Below, piece after piece: positions 1 through 7,872 of a stretch of 8,716 nt of DNA. Source of the stretch: Bacillota bacterium (GTDB lineage: Bacteria; Bacillota; Clostridia; Lachnospirales; Lachnospiraceae); the NCBI GenBank assembly GCA_023460575.1, contig JAEWPQ010000124.1, forward strand, positions 1 to 8,716, read 5' to 3'. Position 1 is the first letter of the stretch. Every line of letters begins with the position of its first letter. The notes beneath the pieces are model-generated. The model did not search any database. It was not told the DNA's origin and saw only the letters and a list, made by a program, of their open reading frames with translations. Position numbers and translations under genes: made by a program.

Positions 1-3000
1 GAACTGGCTGTGATGTTGATCAGAGCATTCCTGGAGTTTACGATTACACCCTACCGTGCTTATGTTGCACTGGATGCAATCGTCAGAACTCTGTACCGGG
101 TTTTGATCAGCAAAAAAAATCTGCTTCGCTGGAATACGGCGGAGGCAGTGGATGCCTCTGTCATCAATACCAGAAAAGGTTATTTCCTTACCATGTGGAG
201 TTCGCTCCTCCCGGTATTTTGTCTTCTATTCCTCTTATTTTCGGGTATTCTGCCCCTGGCGGGAATGATTTTAGCAGCGCTTCTCATGGCGGACTGGTTT
301 TTTGCTTTTGAAATTGCTTACTGGATCAGCCAGCCGAAAAAGAAACTTTATCAGAGGGATCATGCAGAGGATAAGGAACTTCTTATGGATACTGCCCGCA
401 GAACCTGGCAGTTTTTTAAAGAATTTTCCACAAAGGAAAATAACTGGCTCTGCCCGGATAATTATAAGGTCTCAAAAGTTGGAAAAATCAGCGATAAAAC
501 ATCGCCCACCAATATCGGACTTCAGTTTCTGTCAATTCTTTCAGCCAGAGATCTGGGATTTGAAACTTTAAGCTCCACCGTGGAGGCGGTAGAAAACCTG
601 ATGGAGACGGTACAGAAAATGGAAAAATGGAAGGGACACCTCTATAACTGGTATCATATTGAAACGCTGGAGGTGCTTAATCCCGCCTATATATCAACGG
701 TAGACAGCGGTAATTTCTGGGGACATATGATTGCCCTTAAAAACGGTCTTCTGGAACAGATCGACAAGCCGGTCTGCCCCGATCATTTACTTTCAGAACT
801 CAGGACGGCAATAAGAAACAGCAATGAAGAGATAAAGCAAAGAACCGTCAGCTCACCCGAAAATGGGCTTAGAACGGGATACCAGAAGATAGGGGAACTG
901 ATAAAAGACCTTGCAGATATATGGGAAAATTTAAACGAGAGAGAATTGAAACCATCTTCCGATTATCGTCTGACCAGACATTTAATGAACTTCATCGACA
1001 ATATTGTGCATGAAGCATCGGCTTTAAAACTAAAGGAAGAACTCGTTTCTTCTTATCCCACATTATGCCGCATGGCGGCAGAGGATAATAATTTCGCAAG
1101 CAGCATGATTGACCGGATCAGAACAATATGCAATAAAATAGACAGTATGTTAGCAAATGTTGATTTCCGGTTTCTATTTAATGAAAAGAGAATGCTGTTT
1201 CATATTGGATATCATGTATCCTCACATATGCTGGATGACGGCTGCTATGACCTGATGGCATCGGAATCGTCGCTTACCAGTCTCCTTGCCGTAGCAATGG
1301 GAGAAGTGCCTTTAAAACACTGGTATAAGCTGGGAAGACCGCTGACTGTAGTAAAGGGCATACCATGCTTTGTGTCCTGGAGCGGTACGATGTTTGAATT
1401 CCTGATGCCGGGTCTTGTATTAAAGGAGTATGAAGGCTCTGTCTATGAACAGACCTCCAGGGCAGCGGTACTCCAGCAAATGAAATATGCAAAGGATTCA
1501 GAAATCCCCTGGGGAATATCGGAATCCCAATATTACCGTTTTGACTTAAATGCGAATTACCAGTATAAGGCCTTCGGCGTTCCAAAGATAAGGCTTCAGC
1601 CTGTCCGCAAAAATTCCCTGGTGGTTGCACCCTATGCAACAATACTGGCACTGGATACTGCAGAAAAGGAATGTATCAGTAATTTAAGGAGGCTGAAAGA
1701 ATTAGGGGCTTTCGGCGATTACGGTTTTTATGAATCCGTTGATTTTAATGTACCAAACTCTGTGGAACTGACACCTTACTGCATTGTAAAATCCTATATG
1801 GCACATCATCAGGGGATGAATCTGGCAGCAATTAATAATTACCTGAATGAAGGGATTCTCAGGGAACGGTTTCATGCGGAAATGATGATAAAGGCCACTG
1901 AAGTTTTGCTGGAAGAAAAGCGCCAGTCTTATTTGATTTCCATTGCAAGGCAGGGGTATACAATTAAAATCGGAAAGTCCCTTTTTACGGAGGACCGTTA
2001 CAATGACCGTTATATCAGTCATGCAGGTGAAAACCCGCCGGTTGTAAATTATCTGTCAAACGGAAAGTATTCGCTGATGATCACCTCAGATGGAGATGGT
2101 TTCAGTAAATATGAGGACCGTATGCTTTACCGCTGGAGATCAGATATTTATGAGAATACAGGTAATTATATCTATATCAAGGATATGAAGCAGGGGAAAT
2201 ACTGGAGTGCAGCCTATCATCCCACCAGTACAGAGCCGGATGATTACCAGGTGGTATTCAGCCCGCACCAGGCGGAATTTAAACGAAGGGATGGGGATAT
2301 CTCGACGCATATGGTTGTCAGTCTGGAGGCGGATCGCAATTTTGAGATACGCAAGATCACATTAACCAATCATGGAAATGAGGAAAAACTGCTGGAAGTG
2401 ACAAGTTATATGGAAGTGGCAGATGATACTCATATGGCAGAGATCAGCCATCCGGCGTTTAATAAGCTCTTTCTTGAAAGTGAGTATATTAAGGAGCAGG
2501 ATATTTTTCTGACCAAAAGGCGGCAAAGGAAAGAGCCAGACAATCCTTATGTGATGCATATGGTAAAAACCAGTGCTGTGTTATGCAAAAAAATAGAATT
2601 TGAAAATGACAGAAAACGATTTATCGGCAGGAATAATACTCTTGAAAATCCCGATTCTGTAGTTAACAGCACTGCCTTTTTTAATGATTCGGGTTTTTGC
2701 AACGATCCGATTATGAGCCTGCGGGGACAGCTGTGTATCGGAGCAGGTGAATCAGCCTGCATATCTTTTATTACCGGTGTTTGCAGCAGTAAAAAAGAGG
2801 CAATAAAAATTGGGGAGGAACTGAATGTAAGTTACCGGATTGATGATATTCTGGAAAAGTTCCGGCTTCAAAGCAACCTGGAGTTAAAGTATCTGGAGAT
2901 TACCAGAACGCAGCTGAATTCGTTTCAGGAAATGATTAGTCCCATTTTTTATCCTGCCGGCATTTACCGGGGACCCCATGAAAATATCAGACGTAATTTT

Positions 3001-3402
3001 AAGAATCAGAGTTTCTTATGGAAGTTTGGCATATCCGGAGATAATCCGATTCTGCTGTTAATGGTAAAGTCCATGGAAGAGGAACGAACGATAAAGGATG
3101 TATTAAAAGCGTACGAATATTTGAGAGTCAATCTTGTTATGGTAGACCTGGTTATTCTCATAGATTCCAAATATGGGTATCTTCAGGAGGTAGATCAATT
3201 GATCAACGATCTGACAAGTTCTCTGCGTATTTATGATTCCGGAAGCGTGAAGCCAAGTTTCTTTACACTGCATACGTATGAGCTGCTCCCTGCTGAGATT
3301 GATTTGCTGTATACCGTAGCACGGGTGGTGTTTTCAGATAAGACAGGAATTTATTTTACTAATATTAAAGAAAATCAATTGGAGCTGCTGGAGGAATATT
3401 AA
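1..3402 (+). CDS. Cyclic beta-1,2-glucan synthase, GH189 cyclization part (5'-partial, split gene)
   Basis: This is the middle part of an NdvB/ChvB/Cgs-type cyclic beta-1,2-glucan synthase, a membrane enzyme that builds linear beta-1,2-glucan on itself and closes it into a ring. The frame is open to base 1 and begins in the middle of the family, so the GTG at 10 is not a real start. Residues below count from that GTG. The family motif LDAIVRTLYR is at 21-30. Two membrane helices lie at about 60-79 and 82-104. The GH189 cyclization (transglycosylase) domain spans about 110-650, with NWYHIETL (213-220), STVDSGN (229-235), ASES (E419), SWSGTMFEFLMP (456-467), PWGISES (E505) and MAHHQGMN (597-604). 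E419 and E505 are 86 residues apart, the spacing I recall for the catalytic pair in the Thermoanaerobacter italicus enzyme. A GH94-type beta-sandwich follows from about 671, then the family motif FGISGDNP (from 1006). It ends in TAA before the GH94 catalytic module, which is encoded by the next gene. The N-terminal GT84 domain should lie upstream of the window. Family identity is very secure. Confidence 0.93.
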   Translation, partial: ELAVMLIRAFLEFTITPYRAYVALDAIVRTLYRVLISKKNLLRWNTAEAVDASVINTRKGYFLTMWSSLLPVFCLLFLLFSGILPLAGMILAALLMADWFFAFEIAYWISQPKKKLYQRDHAEDKELLMDTARRTWQFFKEFSTKENNWLCPDNYKVSKVGKISDKTSPTNIGLQFLSILSARDLGFETLSSTVEAVENLMETVQKMEKWKGHLYNWYHIETLEVLNPAYISTVDSGNFWGHMIALKNGLLEQIDKPVCPDHLLSELRTAIRNSNEEIKQRTVSSPENGLRTGYQKIGELIKDLADIWENLNERELKPSSDYRLTRHLMNFIDNIVHEASALKLKEELVSSYPTLCRMAAEDNNFASSMIDRIRTICNKIDSMLANVDFRFLFNEKRMLFHIGYHVSSHMLDDGCYDLMASESSLTSLLAVAMGEVPLKHWYKLGRPLTVVKGIPCFVSWSGTMFEFLMPGLVLKEYEGSVYEQTSRAAVLQQMKYAKDSEIPWGISESQYYRFDLNANYQYKAFGVPKIRLQPVRKNSLVVAPYATILALDTAEKECISNLRRLKELGAFGDYGFYESVDFNVPNSVELTPYCIVKSYMAHHQGMNLAAINNYLNEGILRERFHAEMMIKATEVLLEEKRQSYLISIARQGYTIKIGKSLFTEDRYNDRYISHAGENPPVVNYLSNGKYSLMITSDGDGFSKYEDRMLYRWRSDIYENTGNYIYIKDMKQGKYWSAAYHPTSTEPDDYQVVFSPHQAEFKRRDGDISTHMVVSLEADRNFEIRKITLTNHGNEEKLLEVTSYMEVADDTHMAEISHPAFNKLFLESEYIKEQDIFLTKRRQRKEPDNPYVMHMVKTSAVLCKKIEFENDRKRFIGRNNTLENPDSVVNSTAFFNDSGFCNDPIMSLRGQLCIGAGESACISFITGVCSSKKEAIKIGEELNVSYRIDDILEKFRLQSNLELKYLEITRTQLNSFQEMISPIFYPAGIYRGPHENIRRNFKNQSFLWKFGISGDNPILLLMVKSMEEERTIKDVLKAYEYLRVNLVMVDLVILIDSKYGYLQEVDQLINDLTSSLRIYDSGSVKPSFFTLHTYELLPAEIDLLYTVARVVFSDKTGIYFTNIKENQLELLEEY
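3390..3394 (+). promoter_or_regulatory. Candidate ribosome binding site for the separate GH94 gene
   Basis: GGAGG lies inside the last codons of the upstream gene, 13 bases before the ATG at 3408. The spacing is longer than ideal. It supports independent, probably coupled, translation of the second half of the glucan synthase. The same bases also encode an ordinary Leu-Glu-Glu stretch, so the match could be fortuitous. Confidence 0.45.
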
Positions 3403-3407
3403 GTCTT

Positions 3408-5801
3408 ATGGAAAATTATGAATTTTTTAATGACTTCGGGGGATTTGTCTGTGAAGGCAGAGAATATGAAATTCTGCTTGATGGAAATAACAGGCCGCCG
3501 GCACCCTGGATTAATGTTATCTCAAACAAGAACTTCGGGTTCCAGATATCGGAATCGGGCGGGGGCTTTACCTGGAGCGTAAACAGCAGAGAAAACAAGC
3601 TTACTCCATGGTCCAACGACCCGGTCTGTGACAGAGCCAGTGAGGCAGTCTATATTCTGGATGAAATAACCGGAGAGGTTATAACGCCTATGTCTCTGGG
3701 AAGATCTGACAGGGGAATATACCGGGTGAGGCATGGTTTTGGATATAGCAGATTTCTTCATGAGGAATCACAGGTTGATCAGGAACTGACTGTTTTCTGT
3801 CCTCTGGATGAATCATTGAAGCTATGGAACCTGACGCTTAAGAATCATTCAGATAAAGTGAAATATTTAAGTCTGACCTATTATGTGGAATGGGTTCTGG
3901 GTACGCAAAGAGAGCAGACCAACCCCTATATTCTCACCTCCTATGATAATGAACATGAATATTTGTATGCAAAAAACATTTATACCATGAACTTCCAAAA
4001 TAACATTTCCTACCTTTTCTCCAGTGAAACAATTGTGGGCTATACCGGAGACAGACAGGAGTTTCTGGGGCGCAGGGGAAATATCCGGGAACCCAGGGGA
4101 GCGGAGGTCAAGCTTACCTGTAATACAGGGGTATGCTATGATTCCTGCGGCGCTATACAGGTATCAGTTGCAATACAGCCCGAGGAGAGTAAAACTGTGG
4201 TGTTTGGGCTTGGGCAGAGCAGCAGTCTGAATGAGATAAACAAAATCAGAAACAAATACAGGGAGGCAGCTGCCGCACAACAGGAACTTGAAAAAGTCAG
4301 AGCCCACTGGGACAGGTTATTAGGGACCATTCAGGTAAAGACGAAGGACAGGGCAGTTGATATTCTGGTTAACGGCTGGCTGCTTTATCAGACGTTATCC
4401 TGCCGTATTCAGGCGAGAGCAGGATTTTATCAGTGCGGTGGAGCTTATGGATACCGGGATCAGCTTCAGGATACTCTTTCTCTGCTTTTTACAGATCCTG
4501 CTATCCTGCGCAGTCAGATTCTGACTGCCTGCAGCAGACAGTTTGAAGAGGGGGATGTCCAGCATTGGTGGCATCCTCCCATGGGAATCGGCGTAAGGAC
4601 TCGAATATCCGATGATTTGCTCTGGCTGCCTTATTGTACCGCTGCTTATATTCGAAATACTGGAGATACAGCAATTCTAAAGGAACAGGTTTCTTATATT
4701 AAAGGTCCCACACTAAAGGAGGACCAGCATGATGTAATGTTTACTCCGGAAGTATCCTTGCGTTTTGAAAGTGTCTATGAGCATTGTAAAAAGACCATTG
4801 ACCGTACTTTTTTTGGAGAACATGGACTTCCCCTTATGGGGGGAGGTGACTGGAATGATGGGATGAATGAAGTTGGAATATTGGGAAAAGGAGAAAGTGT
4901 CTGGCTTGCCTGGTTTTTGTATACCGTATTAAGTGATTTCATTCCTTTATGCGGTCTGGAAGGTGACAAAGCTTACGGTCAGGAACTGGAACAAAAGCGG
5001 GAAACCCTTCAAAAAAGCATTGAAGAACACGCCTGGGATGGGGAGTGGTATCTGCGTGCCTTTTATGACGACGGATCAAAGCTGGGTTCAAAGGAAAACG
5101 ACGAATGTATGATTGATTCCATCAGCCAGTCATGGGGCGTAATCTCAAAGGGAGCCAGGGCAGAGCGGGCAAAGAAGGCAATGCAGTCGGCATGGCATTA
5201 TCTGGTAAGGGAAGAGGATGCTCTTTCCCTGCTTTTGGCGCCTCCATTTCATAAGACGAGCAAAAATCCGGGTTATATCAAAAATTATATCCCCGGGATT
5301 CGGGAAAACGGAGGTCAGTATTCCCATGCAGCGGTCTGGCTGGCAATTGCGGCAGCGATGCAGCACGATTATGACATGGCACAGACCCTGTTTACCATCC
5401 TTAATCCAATTTATATTACGCAGAAAAAGAAGGGCGTACTCCAGTACGAAAAAGAACCTTATGTAATGACTGCTGATATATCCTTAAGCCCGCCCTACAC
5501 AGGAAGGGGCGGCTGGAGCTGGTATACAGGTTCCGCAGGCTGGATGTATCAGGGACTGTTAAGCTGGTTTCTGGGTATTCGAAAAGAGGGGAAGGAGCTG
5601 GTGATTGATCCGGCAACGCCTGTGGGTTTCGGCGATTTTTCCATCGAATATAAGTATGGGAGCTCTCATTATGAAATCAGGGTTGAGAGCAGAAGCAGGG
5701 GAAAGCTGACAACGGAAACGCTTACAGTGGATGGAAATCTAATTCAGGGAAACAGGGTTATACTGGAAGATGATGGAGAAAATCATCTTATTATGGTATG
5801 A
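3408..5801 (+). CDS. Cyclic beta-1,2-glucan synthase, C-terminal GH94 phosphorylase-like module as a separate protein
   Basis: This 797-residue protein equals the last third of NdvB/Cgs. The N-terminal beta-sandwich (about 1-300) opens with the family signatures GGFVCEGREY, PAPWINV and LTPWSNDPV. An (alpha/alpha)6 barrel follows (about 320-715) with GYRDQLQD (348-355), HWWHP (386-390), RTRISDD (397-403), GGGDWNDGMN (478-487), GGQYSHA (635-641) and WSWYTGSAGW (703-712). A short C-terminal beta domain ends it. D481 of the DWND motif is the expected general acid. H640 and T707-G708 match positions that bind phosphate in GH94 phosphorylases. In Brucella Cgs this domain controls glucan chain length, and related stand-alone GH94 enzymes phosphorolyse beta-1,2-glucans. 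All key motifs are intact, so it should be catalytically competent. It has no signal peptide or membrane helix, so it is probably cytoplasmic and acts with the upstream product. Only 5 bases separate it from the previous stop. The ATG at 3408 is the only sensible start, because the frame is closed by a TAA at 3366-3368. Confidence 0.92.
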   Translation: MENYEFFNDFGGFVCEGREYEILLDGNNRPPAPWINVISNKNFGFQISESGGGFTWSVNSRENKLTPWSNDPVCDRASEAVYILDEITGEVITPMSLGRSDRGIYRVRHGFGYSRFLHEESQVDQELTVFCPLDESLKLWNLTLKNHSDKVKYLSLTYYVEWVLGTQREQTNPYILTSYDNEHEYLYAKNIYTMNFQNNISYLFSSETIVGYTGDRQEFLGRRGNIREPRGAEVKLTCNTGVCYDSCGAIQVSVAIQPEESKTVVFGLGQSSSLNEINKIRNKYREAAAAQQELEKVRAHWDRLLGTIQVKTKDRAVDILVNGWLLYQTLSCRIQARAGFYQCGGAYGYRDQLQDTLSLLFTDPAILRSQILTACSRQFEEGDVQHWWHPPMGIGVRTRISDDLLWLPYCTAAYIRNTGDTAILKEQVSYIKGPTLKEDQHDVMFTPEVSLRFESVYEHCKKTIDRTFFGEHGLPLMGGGDWNDGMNEVGILGKGESVWLAWFLYTVLSDFIPLCGLEGDKAYGQELEQKRETLQKSIEEHAWDGEWYLRAFYDDGSKLGSKENDECMIDSISQSWGVISKGARAERAKKAMQSAWHYLVREEDALSLLLAPPFHKTSKNPGYIKNYIPGIRENGGQYSHAAVWLAIAAAMQHDYDMAQTLFTILNPIYITQKKKGVLQYEKEPYVMTADISLSPPYTGRGGWSWYTGSAGWMYQGLLSWFLGIRKEGKELVIDPATPVGFGDFSIEYKYGSSHYEIRVESRSRGKLTTETLTVDGNLIQGNRVILEDDGENHLIMV

Positions 5802-5826
5802 TTAAAACCATGCAGTTAATAAGCAG

Positions 5827-5834
5827 AAAGGCGG
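5827..5834 (+). promoter_or_regulatory. Ribosome binding site that decides the HD-domain gene start
   Basis: AAAGGCGG sits 5 bases before the ATG at 5840. The in-frame ATG at 5798, which overlaps the previous stop as ATGA, has no purine-rich site upstream. The later start is therefore preferred, although coupled translation from 5798 remains possible. Confidence 0.6.
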
Positions 5835-5839
5835 ATTTT

Positions 5840-6457
5840 ATGTCAGACAAAAATATTATGGAACAGCAGTTCCAACAAATAGACTTTCACCTGCTTCATG
5901 ATGAGTGTCCTTCCGAGTATCTGGAACAGATCAGCCAGGAACCGTGGTTTTCTGATTATCCGTTTTCCCTGCTTTTAAAACTGAAGGAAACGCCCCAGTC
6001 AAAACGTTACCATCCGGAAGGAAGTGTATGGAATCATACTATGATGGTGGTAAATGAGGCGGCAAAGCGGAAAAAGGAAAGTAAGTCAGAACGGACTCTG
6101 ATGTGGGCAGCGCTGCTACATGATATCGGTAAACCGGGAACAACAAAAATAAAAAAAGAGAAAATCACCTCTTATGACCATGATTCTGAGGGAGAACAGC
6201 TGACAGAAGATTTTTTATCCTGTTTTACCAGTGATGGTTTATGGATTAAGTCAGTCGCAAAATTGGTCCGGTATCATATGCACATTTTATATATTACGGA
6301 AAAACTCCCATTTGGCAATGCCGGCAAAATGAAACAGGAAACGGATATCAATGAAGTTGCGCTGCTGGGACTTTGTGACAGGATTGGAAGGGGTGGAAGT
6401 GATCCGGAATATGAAAAAAAAGTAGTCGGTAAATTTCAGGAGATGATGGGGAAATAG
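5840..6457 (+). CDS. HD-domain metal-dependent phosphohydrolase-like protein
   Basis: A 205-residue soluble protein with a single HD domain. The putative metal-binding set is visible: H66 in WNHTMMV, the H94-D95 doublet in LLHDIGKP, H114 in YDHDSEG, H146/H148 in RYHMH, and D180 in LCDRIGRGG. The YHPEGSVWNHT and LLHDIGKPGTT motifs resemble the HD domain found in tRNA nucleotidyltransferases and in stand-alone HD proteins of Clostridia. No nucleotidyltransferase, GGDEF or RelA-type domain is attached. The expected chemistry is hydrolysis of a phosphoester, perhaps of a nucleotide, but the substrate cannot be told from sequence. The gene begins 38 bases after the glucan synthase stop (or overlaps it if the ATG at 5798 is used) and is followed after 28 bases by the PhzF-like gene, so cotranscription is likely. 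Nothing ties it functionally to glucan synthesis. Confidence 0.85.
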   Translation: MSDKNIMEQQFQQIDFHLLHDECPSEYLEQISQEPWFSDYPFSLLLKLKETPQSKRYHPEGSVWNHTMMVVNEAAKRKKESKSERTLMWAALLHDIGKPGTTKIKKEKITSYDHDSEGEQLTEDFLSCFTSDGLWIKSVAKLVRYHMHILYITEKLPFGNAGKMKQETDINEVALLGLCDRIGRGGSDPEYEKKVVGKFQEMMGK

Positions 6458-6485
6458 AGACTATTAGGGGAACAGGAGTATTAAC

Positions 6486-7355
6486 ATGAAAGTAAAAGTA
6501 TATAAATTAAATTCCTTTGCCAAAACGAAAGCAGGCGGCAATGCAGCAGGCGTTGTGATTGATGCAGACACATTAACGGAAAAGGACATGGGAAAGATTG
6601 CAGCAATTCTTGGTTTCAGCGAAACTGCTTTTATATTGCAATCAGATGCAGCAGATTTCAGGGTAAGATTCTTTACGCCAAAAGAAGAGGTTGATTTATG
6701 CGGTCATGCAACAATTGCCGCCTTTTATACCATGGCATATCTGGGATTGTTAAAACCAGGTAAGTACAAACAGGAGACAAAAGCCGGAATTCTGGGAATT
6801 GAGATTAATGAAGATAATTCCGTTATGATGAACCAATCAGTCCCCGTGTTTTCCGAAATAATTGATAAAAATGAACTTGCGGATTCATTAAATATCAATG
6901 AATCGCAAATACTGGAAGACTTGCCGGCCCAGATTGTATCTACAGGACTTCGGGATATTTTGATACCTGTAAAAAATATTGAGATTTTAAATGCAATGAA
7001 ACCGGATATGGAGAAGATCAAAATGATCAGCCAAAAATATAACACAGTTGGTTACCATGTTTTTGCCCTGGAATCCCTGCATGGTGCCAACGCTAATTGC
7101 AGAAATTTTGCTCCATTATATGATATTCCCGAAGAATCGGCAACAGGAACCTCAAACGGAGCACTGGGGTGCTATCTTTACCACTATGGCAAAATTAACA
7201 GCGGGCAGGAATCGAACATTGTATTTGAACAGGGGTATTCCATGAAAAAACCATCTGAAATTCTGGTTTCCTTATGGGTAAAGGAAAAAGAAATTCAGGA
7301 GGTCAGGGTTGGGGGCAATGCAATGAATCTGACTTTATCAGAAGTTGAGCTATAA
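6486..7355 (+). CDS. PhzF-family isomerase/epimerase-like protein
   Basis: A 289-residue protein with the two-lobed diaminopimelate-epimerase fold of the PhzF family. The signatures appear in order: GGNAAGVV (17-24), SETAF with the catalytic glutamate E46 (E45 in PhzF), CGHAT (72-76) with H74, RNFAP followed by EESATGTSNGAL (216-227), and a C-terminal FEQGYSMKKPSEI and VRVGGNAM. The residue matching Asp208 of PhzF is Glu217, a conservative change. PhzF itself isomerises trans-2,3-dihydro-3-hydroxyanthranilate in phenazine synthesis, but no other phenazine gene is present here and most family members act on unknown small metabolites. The substrate is therefore left open. The start is well supported by AGGAG at 6474-6478, 7 bases before the ATG. 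It is the last gene before a terminator and probably the end of the plus-strand transcription unit. Confidence 0.92.
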   Translation: MKVKVYKLNSFAKTKAGGNAAGVVIDADTLTEKDMGKIAAILGFSETAFILQSDAADFRVRFFTPKEEVDLCGHATIAAFYTMAYLGLLKPGKYKQETKAGILGIEINEDNSVMMNQSVPVFSEIIDKNELADSLNINESQILEDLPAQIVSTGLRDILIPVKNIEILNAMKPDMEKIKMISQKYNTVGYHVFALESLHGANANCRNFAPLYDIPEESATGTSNGALGCYLYHYGKINSGQESNIVFEQGYSMKKPSEILVSLWVKEKEIQEVRVGGNAMNLTLSEVEL

Positions 7356-7398
7356 AAATGATAAAGGGTATTGAAACTACATAAATCCGGCTTCTGTG

Positions 7399-7445
7399 GT
7401 ATAGGTTTTGCAGTAATTAATAAATTTCGCAAAACCTATACTTTT
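7399..7445 (+). terminator. Rho-independent terminator after the PhzF-like gene
   Basis: A perfect 13-bp inverted repeat (7399-7411 and 7429-7441, arms GTATAGGTTTTGC and GCAAAACCTATAC) encloses a 17-base AT-rich loop and is followed by TTTT at 7442-7445. It lies between two convergent genes. The T-run is only on the plus strand, so it chiefly ends the plus-strand unit. It is weaker than usual because the stem is AT-rich, the loop is long and the T-run is short. The rest of 7356-7460 holds nothing else recognisable. Confidence 0.72.
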
Positions 7446-7460
7446 CATGTAATATGACGA

Positions 7461-7841
7461 TTAAATTAATTTACGTTCACGAAAGACTTTTTTTGCAGTA
7501 TTAACTGCATTCAAGACCTTCGGGAAACCAGTATATGGGATACACTGAAGGAATGTCTCTATAATTTTATCTGGTGTAATCCCTACGTTTAAAGCACCAT
7601 TAATATGTACTTCTAATTGAGGTTCACAACCTCCTGCAGTAAGTAGGCTGCTGATAGTGATCATTTCACGCTCTTTAACGGTAAGTCCATTTCTGGCATA
7701 TATGTCCCCAAACGCAAATTCTATAATATATTTTCCCAGATCCGGAGCTATATTCTCAAGTGAATGGATTACCTGTTCCCCTCCTTTTCCATCAATCTCG
7801 GCTAAATTTTTTATACCAACTTCATATCTTGAATTATTCAT
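7461..7841 (-). CDS. Carboxymuconolactone decarboxylase (CMD) family protein
   Basis: A 126-residue all-helical protein of the CMD/AhpD-like superfamily. The core runs from about residue 50 to 118: LTVKEREMITIS (53-64), AGGCEPQLEVH (69-79), NGALNVGIT (81-89), and QCIPYTGFPKVLNA (99-112). It has one cysteine (C72) seven residues before H79, not the CxxC pair of AhpD peroxidases, so it resembles the gamma-CMD branch more than a thiol peroxidase. No aromatic-degradation genes accompany it, so decarboxylation of carboxymuconolactone is unlikely to be its job. Similar small proteins are often part of oxidative or electrophile stress operons, such as YraC beside AdhR in Bacillus subtilis. It reads divergently from the merR gene and is preceded by AAGGAG and a MerR-type promoter, so control by that regulator is strongly suggested. 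The true biochemical activity is unknown. Confidence 0.9.
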   Translation of the reverse strand: MNNSRYEVGIKNLAEIDGKGGEQVIHSLENIAPDLGKYIIEFAFGDIYARNGLTVKEREMITISSLLTAGGCEPQLEVHINGALNVGITPDKIIETFLQCIPYTGFPKVLNAVNTAKKVFRERKLI

Positions 7842-7872
7842 TTCATTTTATCTCCTTCTGTTTTATAATGGT

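Noticed and set aside
10..12. GTG as the true start of the first gene
   Set aside because: The frame is open to base 1 (Glu-Leu-Ala precede it), there is no ribosome binding site in view, and the protein begins in the middle of a known family.
1274..1651. Minus-strand open frame of 125 codons inside the cyclization domain, and similar antisense frames at 1702-2022, 2362-2762 and 3416-3761
   Set aside because: They lie opposite strongly conserved coding sequence, have low-complexity unfamiliar translations and no convincing start signals, so they are shadows.
3360..3402. Programmed -1 frameshift joining the two glucan synthase genes
   Set aside because: No classical slippery heptamer or obvious downstream hairpin is seen in the short stretch where both frames are open. 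A coupled restart at 3408 is simpler.
6486..7355. Phenazine biosynthesis locus
   Set aside because: Only a PhzF-family protein is present. No other phenazine gene is nearby, and the family is broad.
7399..7445. Riboswitch or bidirectional terminator
   Set aside because: It is a single simple hairpin after a stop codon with a T-run on one strand only.
7461..7841. AhpD-type alkylhydroperoxidase
   Set aside because: The CxxC redox pair is missing. Only one cysteine is found near the conserved histidine.
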